A stretch of 39,666 nt of DNA from a virus. The DNA lies in IMG/VR virus record IMGVR_UViG_3300042465_000805, positions 1 to 39,666 of that record, one strand, 5' to 3'. The notes beneath the pieces are model-generated. The model saw only the letters and a program-made list of their open reading frames with translations. It searched no databases and had not been told where the DNA came from. Within the stretch, counting starts at the first letter, position 1; every line of letters begins with the position of its first letter. Both the position numbers and the translations under genes were made by a program. Shown here one piece after another: positions 16,971 through 24,716 of the stretch.

Positions 16971-19351
16971 GTCCAGAAGAATGGTTGGCATCACAGACTA
17001 AGCAGGCTTCACCAGCAGCTCCTGCACCTACGGCTACAGCACCAGCTGCGGCTCCAATGTCTCCTGAGCAATGGGCGGCATCACAACCAAAGCCAATGGG
17101 TTTCTTGGAAAGCATTGCCGAATCGGTCACTGGCCGCGCTCGCGCAACGCCTGAGACCCAAGCACTGCCAGAGTGGACAAGCATGCCTGAACTCAATCAA
17201 ATGAGCGTGGCATCGTTTAAAACAGCTCTTGGCACACTCCTGAGCAACCCCAAGGAAACGGTGCAGATTCTGCAATCCAACTTCCCTGGCGTTCAAGTTC
17301 GCCAAGATGCTAAGGGCAACTACTTGCTGCGCTCTTCGGTTGATCAAAAAGAGTATGCAATCCCACCAGGCTTCACGATGGGTGATATTCCCCGAGCAGT
17401 TGGTGGTATTGCAACCTTCACGCCAGCAGGTCGAGCCGCAACTATTCCTGGTGCAATCGTGGCCGGTGGTGCAACCCAAGCGGCCATCGAAGCAACTCAA
17501 GCTGGCACTGGTGGAAGGTTTGACACTGGCGAGGTTGTCACAGCTGCAGCAACAGGCCCAGCAGGGCAGATTTTGCAACGTGTTGCACCTCCGGTCGTCC
17601 AAGCGGTCAAAAAGGGCGTACAGCGCGTCACAGGCAAAGCTCCAGCACCTGCACCAGTGGCAGGCGCACCAGGCGCTCCTATGGGCACCGCAATGGCACC
17701 AGAAGCGCCTCCAGCAGCGCCAATGGCCGCAGCAATTCCAGAGGCAGCACCAACCGTCCCAGAAGTACCAGTCGCTCCAGCTGCACCAGCCGTGGCTCCA
17801 TTGGTCACAGAAGTGACAGAGGAAGAAGTTGGTAATCTGGTCAAGAAGGCATCCGGCACAGGATTTGGCTCGGCTGGCGCACGCGATCGGCTGGCCGATC
17901 TTGCACAGGTCAATGTGGCAGCCAAAGAAGCAGCCGACCGACTTGGCATCCAATTGCCTGCCGATGTGTTCAGCGACAACCCACAAGTTCGCGCAGCCGC
18001 AGGCCTGACCAGATCAGCCGCAGGCACTGAAGCCGAGGCCGCATGGCGCAACACCGTCACGCAAGCCGTGGACAAGGCAGACGATGTGATCAAGCAATTC
18101 GATGCCACATTCGTCGAAGGTGCAGTCGCACCAGGCGTGGTATCGCAAAAGATCAAGGACTCGCTGACCAAGACGCGCTCAGACCTCAATGCGCAAGCAA
18201 GCAAGGTCTACAACGCAGTCGACGAAGTGGTGCCAAAGACATCGGTGGTTGACCTGCCAAAGCTCAAAGAAACTCTTGACACCGTCAAGGCCGAGGTGGG
18301 CGATAAAGGCATGTCAGCAGCCGAGCGTAATCTGGCCAAGATGATCGAGGAAGGCAACATCACGTATGGCCGACTTAAGCGCGAAAAAACCTTGATTGGA
18401 AACGCCATCAACAAGATGGAGTCTCCATACGGCAGCATGGCCGAGGCAGACCTCAAGCGCCTGTATGCGGCACTCGCTGACGACCAACTGACAAACGTTG
18501 GCAATATCGGTGGCGAGGAACTGCGCCAGCAACTGCGTGCGGCCAATCTGCTGTATGCAAAAGAGCGTGCCTTGGGCAAGCGCATCGTGAATGCGTTTGG
18601 CCAAGACATCGAGGGCAGCGTGGCCAACAAGATGCGCACTGCTATCACTGGCGCGGCCAAGGGTGATGCAGGCGAATTCAATCGCCTGCTCAAGACCGTT
18701 CCAGAAGACTTGCGCAAAGAGACGCTGGCCACCGCGCTGGCATCCGTCACGCGCTCGGCCAGAGGTGCTGAGAAGGGTGGATTCGGATTCTCTGAGTTCG
18801 CCGACATCTACCCCAAGCTACGTGCCAATCCACCAGTCTACAAAACCATCGTGGACACACTTGGAAAAGACTCGGCAGATGTGCTGCGCGACCTGTTCGA
18901 GGTCTCAAAGCGCGTTACTGAGGCTAGAGCAAATGTGCTTACAACCGGAAAGGCAAACCAAGCATTGTTGCAAGGCATGCAGGCCGAAAGTCTGATTGGT
19001 AAGGTTATGGAGAGTACGCTGTCAAAAGGCGCATTGACTGGTGCAGCCGCAATGGGTGGCCCTATTGCAGCCGCAGCCACATCGATAATCACTGGAGCCA
19101 TGACTCAAGGCAACAAGGATTCACTCAAAGCAGCAGGAAAACTGTTTGCTGATGAGAACTTCCAGAAACTTGCCATTGAAGCAGCGACCAAGGGAACGCC
19201 AAGCGCATCTAGCATTCGTCGCACAGCCATGTCACAATCCTTTCAGAAATTCGCAGACGCAGCAAAACTGCCAAAAGCATTGGACGCAAGGATTCAATGG
19301 TTGCAGACAGCAACTCAAGCCGAGCGACAATTCGACCAGGAGAATCAATAA
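16967..19351 (+). CDS. Large internal/ejection protein, gp16 position
   Basis: A 794-residue protein (P22 gp16 has 609). The N-terminus carries two copies of a short motif, MSPEEWLASQ and MSPEQWAASQ, about 30 residues apart. A Pro/Ala-rich linker occupies about residues 225-280 (PAPAPVAGAPGAPMG). The remainder is helical and Ala-rich, with a hydrophobic Gly/Ala segment near 690-715 (GALTGAAAMGGPIAAAATSI). No lytic transglycosylase motif was found. Order after gp7- and gp20-like genes supports an ejected virion protein. Confidence 0.7.
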   Translation: MSPEEWLASQTKQASPAAPAPTATAPAAAPMSPEQWAASQPKPMGFLESIAESVTGRARATPETQALPEWTSMPELNQMSVASFKTALGTLLSNPKETVQILQSNFPGVQVRQDAKGNYLLRSSVDQKEYAIPPGFTMGDIPRAVGGIATFTPAGRAATIPGAIVAGGATQAAIEATQAGTGGRFDTGEVVTAAATGPAGQILQRVAPPVVQAVKKGVQRVTGKAPAPAPVAGAPGAPMGTAMAPEAPPAAPMAAAIPEAAPTVPEVPVAPAAPAVAPLVTEVTEEEVGNLVKKASGTGFGSAGARDRLADLAQVNVAAKEAADRLGIQLPADVFSDNPQVRAAAGLTRSAAGTEAEAAWRNTVTQAVDKADDVIKQFDATFVEGAVAPGVVSQKIKDSLTKTRSDLNAQASKVYNAVDEVVPKTSVVDLPKLKETLDTVKAEVGDKGMSAAERNLAKMIEEGNITYGRLKREKTLIGNAINKMESPYGSMAEADLKRLYAALADDQLTNVGNIGGEELRQQLRAANLLYAKERALGKRIVNAFGQDIEGSVANKMRTAITGAAKGDAGEFNRLLKTVPEDLRKETLATALASVTRSARGAEKGGFGFSEFADIYPKLRANPPVYKTIVDTLGKDSADVLRDLFEVSKRVTEARANVLTTGKANQALLQGMQAESLIGKVMESTLSKGALTGAAAMGGPIAAAATSIITGAMTQGNKDSLKAAGKLFADENFQKLAIEAATKGTPSASSIRRTAMSQSFQKFADAAKLPKALDARIQWLQTATQAERQFDQENQ

Positions 19352-19837
19352 ATGTCCACGATTGAAGTTCAACCACCATACCCAGCATTTGCTGGCGCTG
19401 ACGGTCAGCCGTTGGAGAACGGATACATCTGGATTGGAACTGCAAACCTGTCTCCACAGACAAATCCAATCTCGGTTTATTGGGACGCTGCACAGACCAT
19501 TGCAGCACCACAGCCAATTCGCACGATCAATGGCTACCCATCACGCAACGGAACGCCTGCGCGTTTCTATGTTTCTAGCGACTACAGCATTCAGGTGCTA
19601 GATTCCAAAGGCAGCGTGGTCTATACATCGCTGAACGATAATTTATCTGGTAATGGATTTGTGGCATCTAATGCTACTGGTAATGGTGTGCAGACGATAT
19701 TTGCTGTCTCATCTGTGCCAAGTGCAATTTTCATCAATGGTGTTTACCAGAATCAAAACACATACACAGTTTCTGGTGGTAATGTGACATTTAGTCAAGC
19801 GCCACCATTCACTTCGGTGATCGAATTCTTGATTTAA
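19352..19837 (+). CDS. Free-standing tailspike head-binding domain protein
   Basis: A 161-residue protein. Residues about 8-95 match the P22 tailspike N-terminal head-binding domain: GADGQPLENGYIWIGTANLS, NPISVYWDAAQTIAAPQPIR, TINGYPSRNGTPARFYVSSD and YSIQVLDSKGSVVY. In P22 this domain is fused to a long beta-helix; here the protein stops after another 60 residues of beta sequence. It is therefore probably an adaptor onto which separate fibre proteins dock. The ATG follows the previous stop directly, with AGGAGA upstream. Confidence 0.85.
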   Translation: MSTIEVQPPYPAFAGADGQPLENGYIWIGTANLSPQTNPISVYWDAAQTIAAPQPIRTINGYPSRNGTPARFYVSSDYSIQVLDSKGSVVYTSLNDNLSGNGFVASNATGNGVQTIFAVSSVPSAIFINGVYQNQNTYTVSGGNVTFSQAPPFTSVIEFLI

Positions 19838-19847
19838 GGAGAACAGA

Positions 19848-20348
19848 ATGTTAAAGACCGTCACAAATTCCATTAACGCCAGCCAGATTCAAACACCCAT
19901 TACTTTGCCTGGCAATGTAACACTATCAACTGGCAACCTAGTCATCGGCACATCTGGCAAAGGTATCGACTTTTCTGCCACACCAGGCACAGGCACAAGC
20001 GAGTTGTTGGCTGACTACGAGGAAGGTACTTGGACACCAAACCAAGGCGCTGCAATTGGCGTTATTGGTGCATACAGTTCAAGCGGCACATACACCAAGG
20101 TTGGCCGACTGGTTACAGCAACCGCCATTCAACAAGGTGCGACCAGCATTTCAACCGGCTCAAGTGGAATCCTTTTTTCAAACGCACCATTTACTGTAGG
20201 TGCTTTTGCCAGGTTTACGGGCACTTCGGCCATGCAGTTCAGTGCCGTAGCCGCTGCGGTTGCTGTTGGTGGGACTGGAAACGTGTACACGGCTGGCGCA
20301 TTGGCTGGCGGTGACACCATCATCACCACAATCTCTTACGAGGTGTAA
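19848..20348 (+). CDS. Short tail fibre / receptor-binding module
   Basis: A 166-residue protein starting with the helix-like VTNSINASQIQTPITLPGNV and containing ADYEEGTWTPNQG and SSSGTYTKVGRLVTATAIQQ, a pattern common at the ends of phage tail fibres. The remainder is Gly/Thr/Ala-rich beta sequence. It has a good GGAGAA site. It lies between the adaptor and the beta-helix protein, so it is likely part of the adsorption apparatus. Confidence 0.8.
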   Translation: MLKTVTNSINASQIQTPITLPGNVTLSTGNLVIGTSGKGIDFSATPGTGTSELLADYEEGTWTPNQGAAIGVIGAYSSSGTYTKVGRLVTATAIQQGATSISTGSSGILFSNAPFTVGAFARFTGTSAMQFSAVAAAVAVGGTGNVYTAGALAGGDTIITTISYEV

Positions 20349-20352
20349 ATAT

Positions 20353-21699
20353 ATGGCGCTGACAAAAGCAACTTACTCGATGATTGAGGGGGCGATTGCC
20401 AACGTCCTTGATTTTGGAGCAGACCCAACTGGTACCACAGACAGCAGCGCAGCGTTTCAAGCTGCGGGTGCAACAGGTAAAACTATTTTTGTTCCGAAAG
20501 GCATTTACCAAGCATCTTTTGGGCTACGCAACAGCCAGATCATTTTTGGTGAGGGTGCTAGGAACACATCAAGGATCATCCCTCCTGCTGGTGCAGCATA
20601 TGTAATTGCGGTAGCTGCAAATTCGTTAGGCACATCCTCAAAGCAGTATTGCCAAATCCGCGACCTTTCGATTGAGAACACCAATAGTGTTGCCAATTGC
20701 GTCGGAGTGTTTTTCTCAGCAACCGATGTCACCCAAATCAACGATCAGCATTTCCTTGAAAACCTATACATTGATGGGTTTTTCAAAGGAATCTATGTAA
20801 CGGGTCGGTTAATTTTGAGCACCATGATTGGCGTGGAAATAGTTAACTGCACAAAGGCATTTCACGTTATTTCCGATCCTGCAAACTACGCCTTCAACCT
20901 AAACACTTTCATCATGTGCCGCTATGTAAACAGCATAGAGGAAGGCGTGAACATCACTGGCTACAACATTGCCAACAAATTTATTAGCTGCAATGTAGAA
21001 GGAAACAACACTGCAAATGCTGTTGGTGTTGCAGGCATGTTTGTGCAAGATGCAGAAGGTTTGTTCTTGGACAATCCTTACTTTGAGCTTAACGGTGGTG
21101 GCACGGCTGTTGATGCAATAAATCCATTGGGTAATAGTATTGGCTTGCACTTGGCAGGTGATCGTTGTTTTAACTTGCGAGTTACAAACGGATGGATGGT
21201 TCAGTCTGGGACAATCATTGCCGTTAACGTATCTGCTGGTATTCAGGGCGGTGAAATATCAGGCGTTCGCTTTGCACCAACCACTAATGGATTTGATATT
21301 TATGTTGGAGACAAGTTAAACGGCATCAACGCACAGCCACTCATCATTGACTCAAACAATTATTTCTCAGGTCAGATGTCCGTTAAGACGGGCGGCGATG
21401 GACTTACAACGGCAGCAGTTCGTCAAACAGCCGCATGTCAATTTGTCCCAGGAGCCACAACATTGGATTTGAGAGCAGCAAACAAATTTGCTGTATTCAA
21501 TGCCAGCGGGTTTAACTTGACGACCATTACCAATCGTATTCCAGGCATGACGTTGATGGTCAGCAACATTGGCGCTGGAACGGTAACCATTGATGCTGCT
21601 TTAATGAGCAGCGGAGTTGCATCCAGTCTTGCCGCAGGTGTCTCAAAACAATACTTGGTTTTGGGATTTGGAAGTATCGGCAAGTTTGTTGAAATCTAA
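20353..21699 (+). CDS. Pectate-lyase-like beta-helix tailspike
   Basis: A 448-residue protein. NVLDFGADPTGTTDSSAAFQ at about residues 17-36 is the classic start of the pectate lyase 3-type right-handed beta-helix, followed by KTIFVPKGIYQ and regular parallel-strand sequence (IRDLSIENTNSVANCVGVFF, NLYIDGFFKGIYV). It probably binds or cleaves surface polysaccharide. The catalytic residues cannot be located by eye. ATG 20353 is chosen because GAGGTG precedes it and the longer in-frame version overlaps the fibre gene. The gene is more AT-rich than its neighbours. Confidence 0.82.
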   Translation: MALTKATYSMIEGAIANVLDFGADPTGTTDSSAAFQAAGATGKTIFVPKGIYQASFGLRNSQIIFGEGARNTSRIIPPAGAAYVIAVAANSLGTSSKQYCQIRDLSIENTNSVANCVGVFFSATDVTQINDQHFLENLYIDGFFKGIYVTGRLILSTMIGVEIVNCTKAFHVISDPANYAFNLNTFIMCRYVNSIEEGVNITGYNIANKFISCNVEGNNTANAVGVAGMFVQDAEGLFLDNPYFELNGGGTAVDAINPLGNSIGLHLAGDRCFNLRVTNGWMVQSGTIIAVNVSAGIQGGEISGVRFAPTTNGFDIYVGDKLNGINAQPLIIDSNNYFSGQMSVKTGGDGLTTAAVRQTAACQFVPGATTLDLRAANKFAVFNASGFNLTTITNRIPGMTLMVSNIGAGTVTIDAALMSSGVASSLAAGVSKQYLVLGFGSIGKFVEI

Positions 21700-21710
21700 G
21701 GAGAAATTAA

Positions 21711-21974
21711 ATGGCAATCAGTAAAACAATCAAGTTAAAAGACAATTTTGGCATTGAGGTAACTTTTGAAAATGCTTACATCAAAATTGTTTACATCAAC
21801 GGCAGCAAAGACGTGCTTCACGCGCATGTCTGCACATACGATAAAAAAGACGGTGTTCAATTAAACTCTGTAGCGGTTGAATGCCCCTTGTCTTTAGAAG
21901 GCAAAAATTTTATCGCTCAAGCGTATGATTACGTAAAAACACAGCCAGAATTTGCTGGCGCTGTTGACTGTTAA
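21711..21974 (+). CDS. Hypothetical protein after tailspike
   Basis: An 87-residue protein of likely beta structure (KTIKLKDNFGIEVTFENAYI, IVYINGSKDVLHAHVCTYD). AAGGAGA precedes the ATG. No family was recognised. Composition is AT-rich like the tailspike, so it may travel with it; a chaperone or tail-tip role is possible but unsupported. Confidence 0.65.
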   Translation: MAISKTIKLKDNFGIEVTFENAYIKIVYINGSKDVLHAHVCTYDKKDGVQLNSVAVECPLSLEGKNFIAQAYDYVKTQPEFAGAVDC

Positions 21975-21980
21975 ACCGTA

Positions 21981-22034
21981 CCAGTTCGGACAACTGGAAA
22001 CCTTAATGCCTGACTGGATGGTCAGGCTGGAAAC
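21981..22034 (+). promoter_or_regulatory. Two tandem hairpins, each followed by CTGGAAAC
   Basis: In the 71-bp gap, CCAGTT (21981-21986) pairs with AACTGG (21992-21997), and GCCTGAC (22008-22014) pairs with GTCAGGC (22021-22027) over a 6-nt loop. CTGGAAAC follows at 21994-22001 and again at 22027-22034. There is no T-run, so these are not standard terminators. They may protect or process mRNA, or act in translation of the next gene. The structures are visible; the role is inferred. Confidence 0.4.
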
Positions 22035-22045
22035 AAGGAAATATC

Positions 22046-22291
22046 ATGTTAGAAAAAATTGTAACTGTCGATCTGATTGAAGTTGTCGAAAACGGATGCG
22101 TTCAAGTTCGCACCAAGACTGCTATTAAAGAAGATGGAGTTGAAATCAGTAGCAAGTTCCATCGTCACATTGTTGTGCCAGGTGCCGACTACAGCGGTGA
22201 GAATTCACGAGTGCAGGCAATTTGTGCTTCCACTCACACTGCTGAGGTGATCAGCGCATACAACGCAGCAATCGCTGCACAAGGAGTCTGA
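22046..22291 (+). CDS. Small hypothetical phage protein
   Basis: An 81-residue protein beginning MLEKIVTVDLIEVVENGCVQ, with TKTAIKEDGVEISSKFHRH in the centre and a helical Ala-rich end (AEVISAYNAAIAAQ). Similar short proteins recur downstream of phage tail fibres, without known role. AAGGAA precedes the ATG. Confidence 0.75.
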   Translation: MLEKIVTVDLIEVVENGCVQVRTKTAIKEDGVEISSKFHRHIVVPGADYSGENSRVQAICASTHTAEVISAYNAAIAAQGV

Positions 22292-22292
22292 C

Positions 22293-22646
22293 ATGGCCGG
22301 TAATTCACAAATCGCATTTGCCCCACTTGGCAAGACCATTGTGGTGGCAGCAGCTGCATCTGCACCAACAGGCGTGCAAGCTCCTGTCTACGAGAAGTTC
22401 AACCCACAGAACGCAGGCCAGTATCGCTTCATCAACAATGGAACGACCACCGTGTTCTTGGGCACTGGCCCGACAGCTGCATTAGCTCAAGCTGCTTCGG
22501 TGGCTCCAGTTGCTGGCACGCCTTCGGATGCCATCGTACTTGTGCCTGGTGCAGTTGAAGTTCTGCGCTTCAATATTGATACCTACTTCAGCGGCCTGTC
22601 CAGCTCGGCAGCCACCGTCTACATCACACCAGGCCAAGGCCTCTAA
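22293..22646 (+). CDS. Small Ala/Thr-rich phage protein
   Basis: A 117-residue beta-type protein with VVAAAASAPTGVQAPVYEKF, QYRFINNGTTTVFLGTGPTA and VPGAVEVLRFNIDTYFSG. Composition resembles minor virion proteins or fibre-associated domains. AAGGAG precedes the ATG, which lies just after the upstream stop. No known family. Confidence 0.72.
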   Translation: MAGNSQIAFAPLGKTIVVAAAASAPTGVQAPVYEKFNPQNAGQYRFINNGTTTVFLGTGPTAALAQAASVAPVAGTPSDAIVLVPGAVEVLRFNIDTYFSGLSSSAATVYITPGQGL

Positions 22647-22663
22647 TGTTGGGAGCTGATGCA

Positions 22664-22879
22664 ATGGCAGTAGAAGGAAACGAGATTGACCTTGTCAAAT
22701 ATGGCGTGCTCTGGCAAAAAGTTCAGGATATGGACAAAAAAATGGACAAGGTCGAGCGCCAGCTCGAAGAACTGGTGGCGCTGGCCAACAAAGGTCGTGG
22801 AGGCCTCTGGTTTGGCATGACTGTGGTCTCTGGCGCTTCTGCCGTTGTCGGTTATTTTCTGAACTATTGGAAACATTGA
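22664..22879 (+). CDS. XhlA/holin-accessory-like membrane protein
   Basis: A 71-residue protein with a charged coiled coil (VQDMDKKMDKVERQLEELVA) followed by one C-terminal transmembrane segment (LWFGMTVVSGASAVVGYFL) and a short NYWKH tail. This is the plan of XhlA-like holin accessory proteins. ATG 22664 is preceded by GGGAG at eight bases; an upstream ATG at 22646 (77 residues, TAATG overlap) is possible. It opens a run of overlapping membrane-protein genes before the endolysin. Confidence 0.7.
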   Translation: MAVEGNEIDLVKYGVLWQKVQDMDKKMDKVERQLEELVALANKGRGGLWFGMTVVSGASAVVGYFLNYWKH

Positions 22880-23016
22880 GATGTTTACTTGCGATTGTTT
22901 TAACACTATCGCAAGTTTCATCAACTGAATATAGATGCGTCCGATGGGCATGGACCGGTGATGTTTTTAATCGCAAAGTAGTATGCCTTGAGTGGAAAAA
23001 GGTAGAGCGAAAATGA
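22876..23016 (+). CDS. Small secreted protein with signal peptide, TTG start
   Basis: A 46-residue ORF. A hydrophobic signal-like N-terminus (MRCLLAIVLTLSQVSS) is followed by EYRCVRWAWTGDVFNRKVVC and LEWKK. I recognise the CVRWAWTGDV...VCLEW pattern from other phage lysis regions. The start is TTG, overlapping the previous stop as TTGA, and the stop overlaps the next ATG (ATGA). Two cysteines in the mature part could form a disulfide in the periplasm. No lipobox was seen, so it is not a standard Rz1 spanin. Confidence 0.65.
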   Translation: MRCLLAIVLTLSQVSSTEYRCVRWAWTGDVFNRKVVCLEWKKVERK

Positions 23017-23507
23017 TCGACCCAATTACAGCCCTAGCAGGACTACAAAGTGCAATCAGCGTAGTCAAGAAGGCCAGCAAGGTTGCAAATGATCTGGCTG
23101 GTTTAGCACCATCTATTGCCAAGATGTTTGATGCCAAGAGCGTGGCCACCAAAGCAATGGTGGAGGCCAAACGTTCTGGCAACAAATCAAATTTAGGCAC
23201 TGCGCTACAGATCGAGATGGCGCTCGATGAGGCCAAACGCTTCGAAGCTGAATTGATGATGCTATTTCAGGCCACTGGCCGCGCTGACGTTTGGCAGAAG
23301 ATCAAAGAGCGCCAGCAGCAAATGGACATTGAAGATGCTCATTTAGCTAGACAAGCCAAGGCAGATGAAAAGAAGCGCAAAGAGGCCGAGGCCGAGCAGC
23401 TGGAGTGGGCAGTTGCAATTGTTGTGATTGTGATGCTTATTGGCGCTATTGGATGGGGCCTCAATGAGGTTGCTGAGTTGTGCGCTAAGACGCGCTGTGG
23501 GCGATGA
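23013..23507 (+). CDS. Helical membrane-anchored phage protein
   Basis: A 164-residue protein. The N-terminus is helical (DPITALAGLQSAISVVKKAS), the middle strongly charged (IKERQQQMDIEDAHLARQAK, DEKKRKEAEAEQ), and a single transmembrane helix (WAVAIVVIVMLIGAIGWGL) lies near residues 132-150 with a short Cys-containing tail. ATG 23013 is chosen over an upstream GTG (22992) because it overlaps the preceding stop. A role in the envelope during lysis is inferred from neighbours. Confidence 0.75.
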   Translation: MIDPITALAGLQSAISVVKKASKVANDLAGLAPSIAKMFDAKSVATKAMVEAKRSGNKSNLGTALQIEMALDEAKRFEAELMMLFQATGRADVWQKIKERQQQMDIEDAHLARQAKADEKKRKEAEAEQLEWAVAIVVIVMLIGAIGWGLNEVAELCAKTRCGR

Positions 23508-23653
23508 ATGAGTACCAAAAGCAATTCGACCTCTTTCTCAAAGTATTCGTGCGCATGTGCATTGCATGGTACGTCTTGGGCCTGCTCAAGTTCTTGCCGG
23601 ACGAGCTGGCCGATAAGGTCGTGAATAAACTACTAGGGATGATTGGACTATGA
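23504..23653 (+). CDS. 49-residue membrane protein
   Basis: A short ORF beginning MNEYQKQFDLFLKVFVRMCI with a hydrophobic stretch (FVRMCIAWYVLGLLKFL) and an amphipathic end (ELADKVVNKLLGMIGL). Both ends overlap neighbours by ATGA (23504 with the upstream stop, 23650 with the downstream start), which is strong support for translation. It resembles a small holin or antiholin in size and layout; the function is unproven. Confidence 0.7.
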   Translation: MNEYQKQFDLFLKVFVRMCIAWYVLGLLKFLPDELADKVVNKLLGMIGL

Positions 23654-24261
23654 GCGAAGAAAAGCCAGCAGACATATTGAGCAAGGTGCTGTCCTATGTG
23701 GATAGCCCATTCAAACTGTTTGCGCTGATACTCATGGCGGTGTTTGCGTTTGCAGGATACTTTGTCTGGCAGAACCAAGAACTGCTGATGGGCGCATACA
23801 AAGAGTCCAAGAAGATGCCAAGCATTGTCGAGGACAGGGTGGAGGATGCTGCTGCCCACTTGTTTAAAACCACCAACGCTACAGTTGTGGCCGTGTTCAA
23901 AGTCAACCCCATGTTTGGCACCAGAGTGCTGTACCGCGCTTACACCAAAGAAGGACGAGACAAAACCAACGATGGGCTTGATGTTGGCCTGTTTACTCAA
24001 AACGCAGCCAACAATGCTGATGTTGTCAGATTGATGGCCAGCGAGATTCCTTGCGGTGAATATCGCGCAGCGCAATCCGAGATGGGCCTGTGGTACATCG
24101 CCAAGGGTGTTACCTACACCTGCCGGATCAGCATCCCACCTGATCCAAGCCGCTTTGTTGGCCAAATTACTGTAGGCTGGGATAATGAGCCAGCTGACAT
24201 TCAAGTGGCAAGAACCATGATGGAAATCGCATCAACCATGCTTTCAAGGAGCAAACAATGA
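23650..24261 (+). CDS. Single-pass membrane protein with periplasmic domain
   Basis: A 203-residue protein. One transmembrane helix (LFALILMAVFAFAGYFVW, about 23-40) is followed by a 160-residue soluble domain with alternating strands and helices (NATVVAVFKVNPMFGTRVLY, GLWYIAKGVTYTCRISIPPD). The soluble part has a GAF/PAS-like rhythm by eye, but I cannot assign a family. It lies in the lysis-region membrane cluster, with ATGA overlaps at both ends. Confidence 0.75.
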   Translation: MSEEKPADILSKVLSYVDSPFKLFALILMAVFAFAGYFVWQNQELLMGAYKESKKMPSIVEDRVEDAAAHLFKTTNATVVAVFKVNPMFGTRVLYRAYTKEGRDKTNDGLDVGLFTQNAANNADVVRLMASEIPCGEYRAAQSEMGLWYIAKGVTYTCRISIPPDPSRFVGQITVGWDNEPADIQVARTMMEIASTMLSRSKQ

Positions 24262-24716
24262 TCGCACTCGACGCAATTCTGAATGTGGGCGGCAAGCTCA
24301 TCGACAAGCTGATTCCTGACCCAGAGGCCAAAGCCAAAGCGCAGCTGGAGCTGACCAAGCTGGCGCAGGATGGTGAGTTGGCAAAGATGGCCAATGACAT
24401 AAAACTGGTGGAACTTGAGAACGCTAACACAGACAGCGCGCGCGACATGAATGCAAAGGTGCAAGAATCCACCAATGCATCATGGTTGGCCAAGAACACG
24501 GCCTACGCGCTTGATATTGGCATTGTCACGGCCACCATCTTCTTGGCTTGGTTTGCGTTTATGAAGGGCGTGCCAGAGGCCAACAAAGAGCTGGTGTACA
24601 TGGCACTCGGCTCGCTCATCACAATGTGCGGCACCGTACTGAACTTTCATCGTGGCAGCTCTCAAGGCTCCAAAGACAAAGGCGGTGAAATTCAAAAACT
24701 CAAGGACATGAAATGA
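24258..24716 (+). CDS. 3TM-type holin (GTA holin family)
   Basis: A 152-residue protein. The N-terminal IGKLIDKLIPDPEAKAKA-like segment (here GGKLIDKLIPDPEAKAKAQL, residues 11-30) and two C-terminal transmembrane helices (about 84-102 and 111-129) match the 3TM holin family found in gene transfer agents and phages. It should permeabilise the inner membrane so that the endolysin reaches peptidoglycan. AAGGAG lies before the ATG; the gene overlaps the endolysin start (ATGA). Confidence 0.85.
   Translation: MIALDAILNVGGKLIDKLIPDPEAKAKAQLELTKLAQDGELAKMANDIKLVELENANTDSARDMNAKVQESTNASWLAKNTAYALDIGIVTATIFLAWFAFMKGVPEANKELVYMALGSLITMCGTVLNFHRGSSQGSKDKGGEIQKLKDMK

Noticed and set aside
17081-17986. 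301-residue minus-strand open frame inside the large ejection protein gene
   Set aside because: The composition is dominated by Cys, Trp and Ser, the mirror of Ala/Gln/Pro codons on the plus strand. There is no motif.
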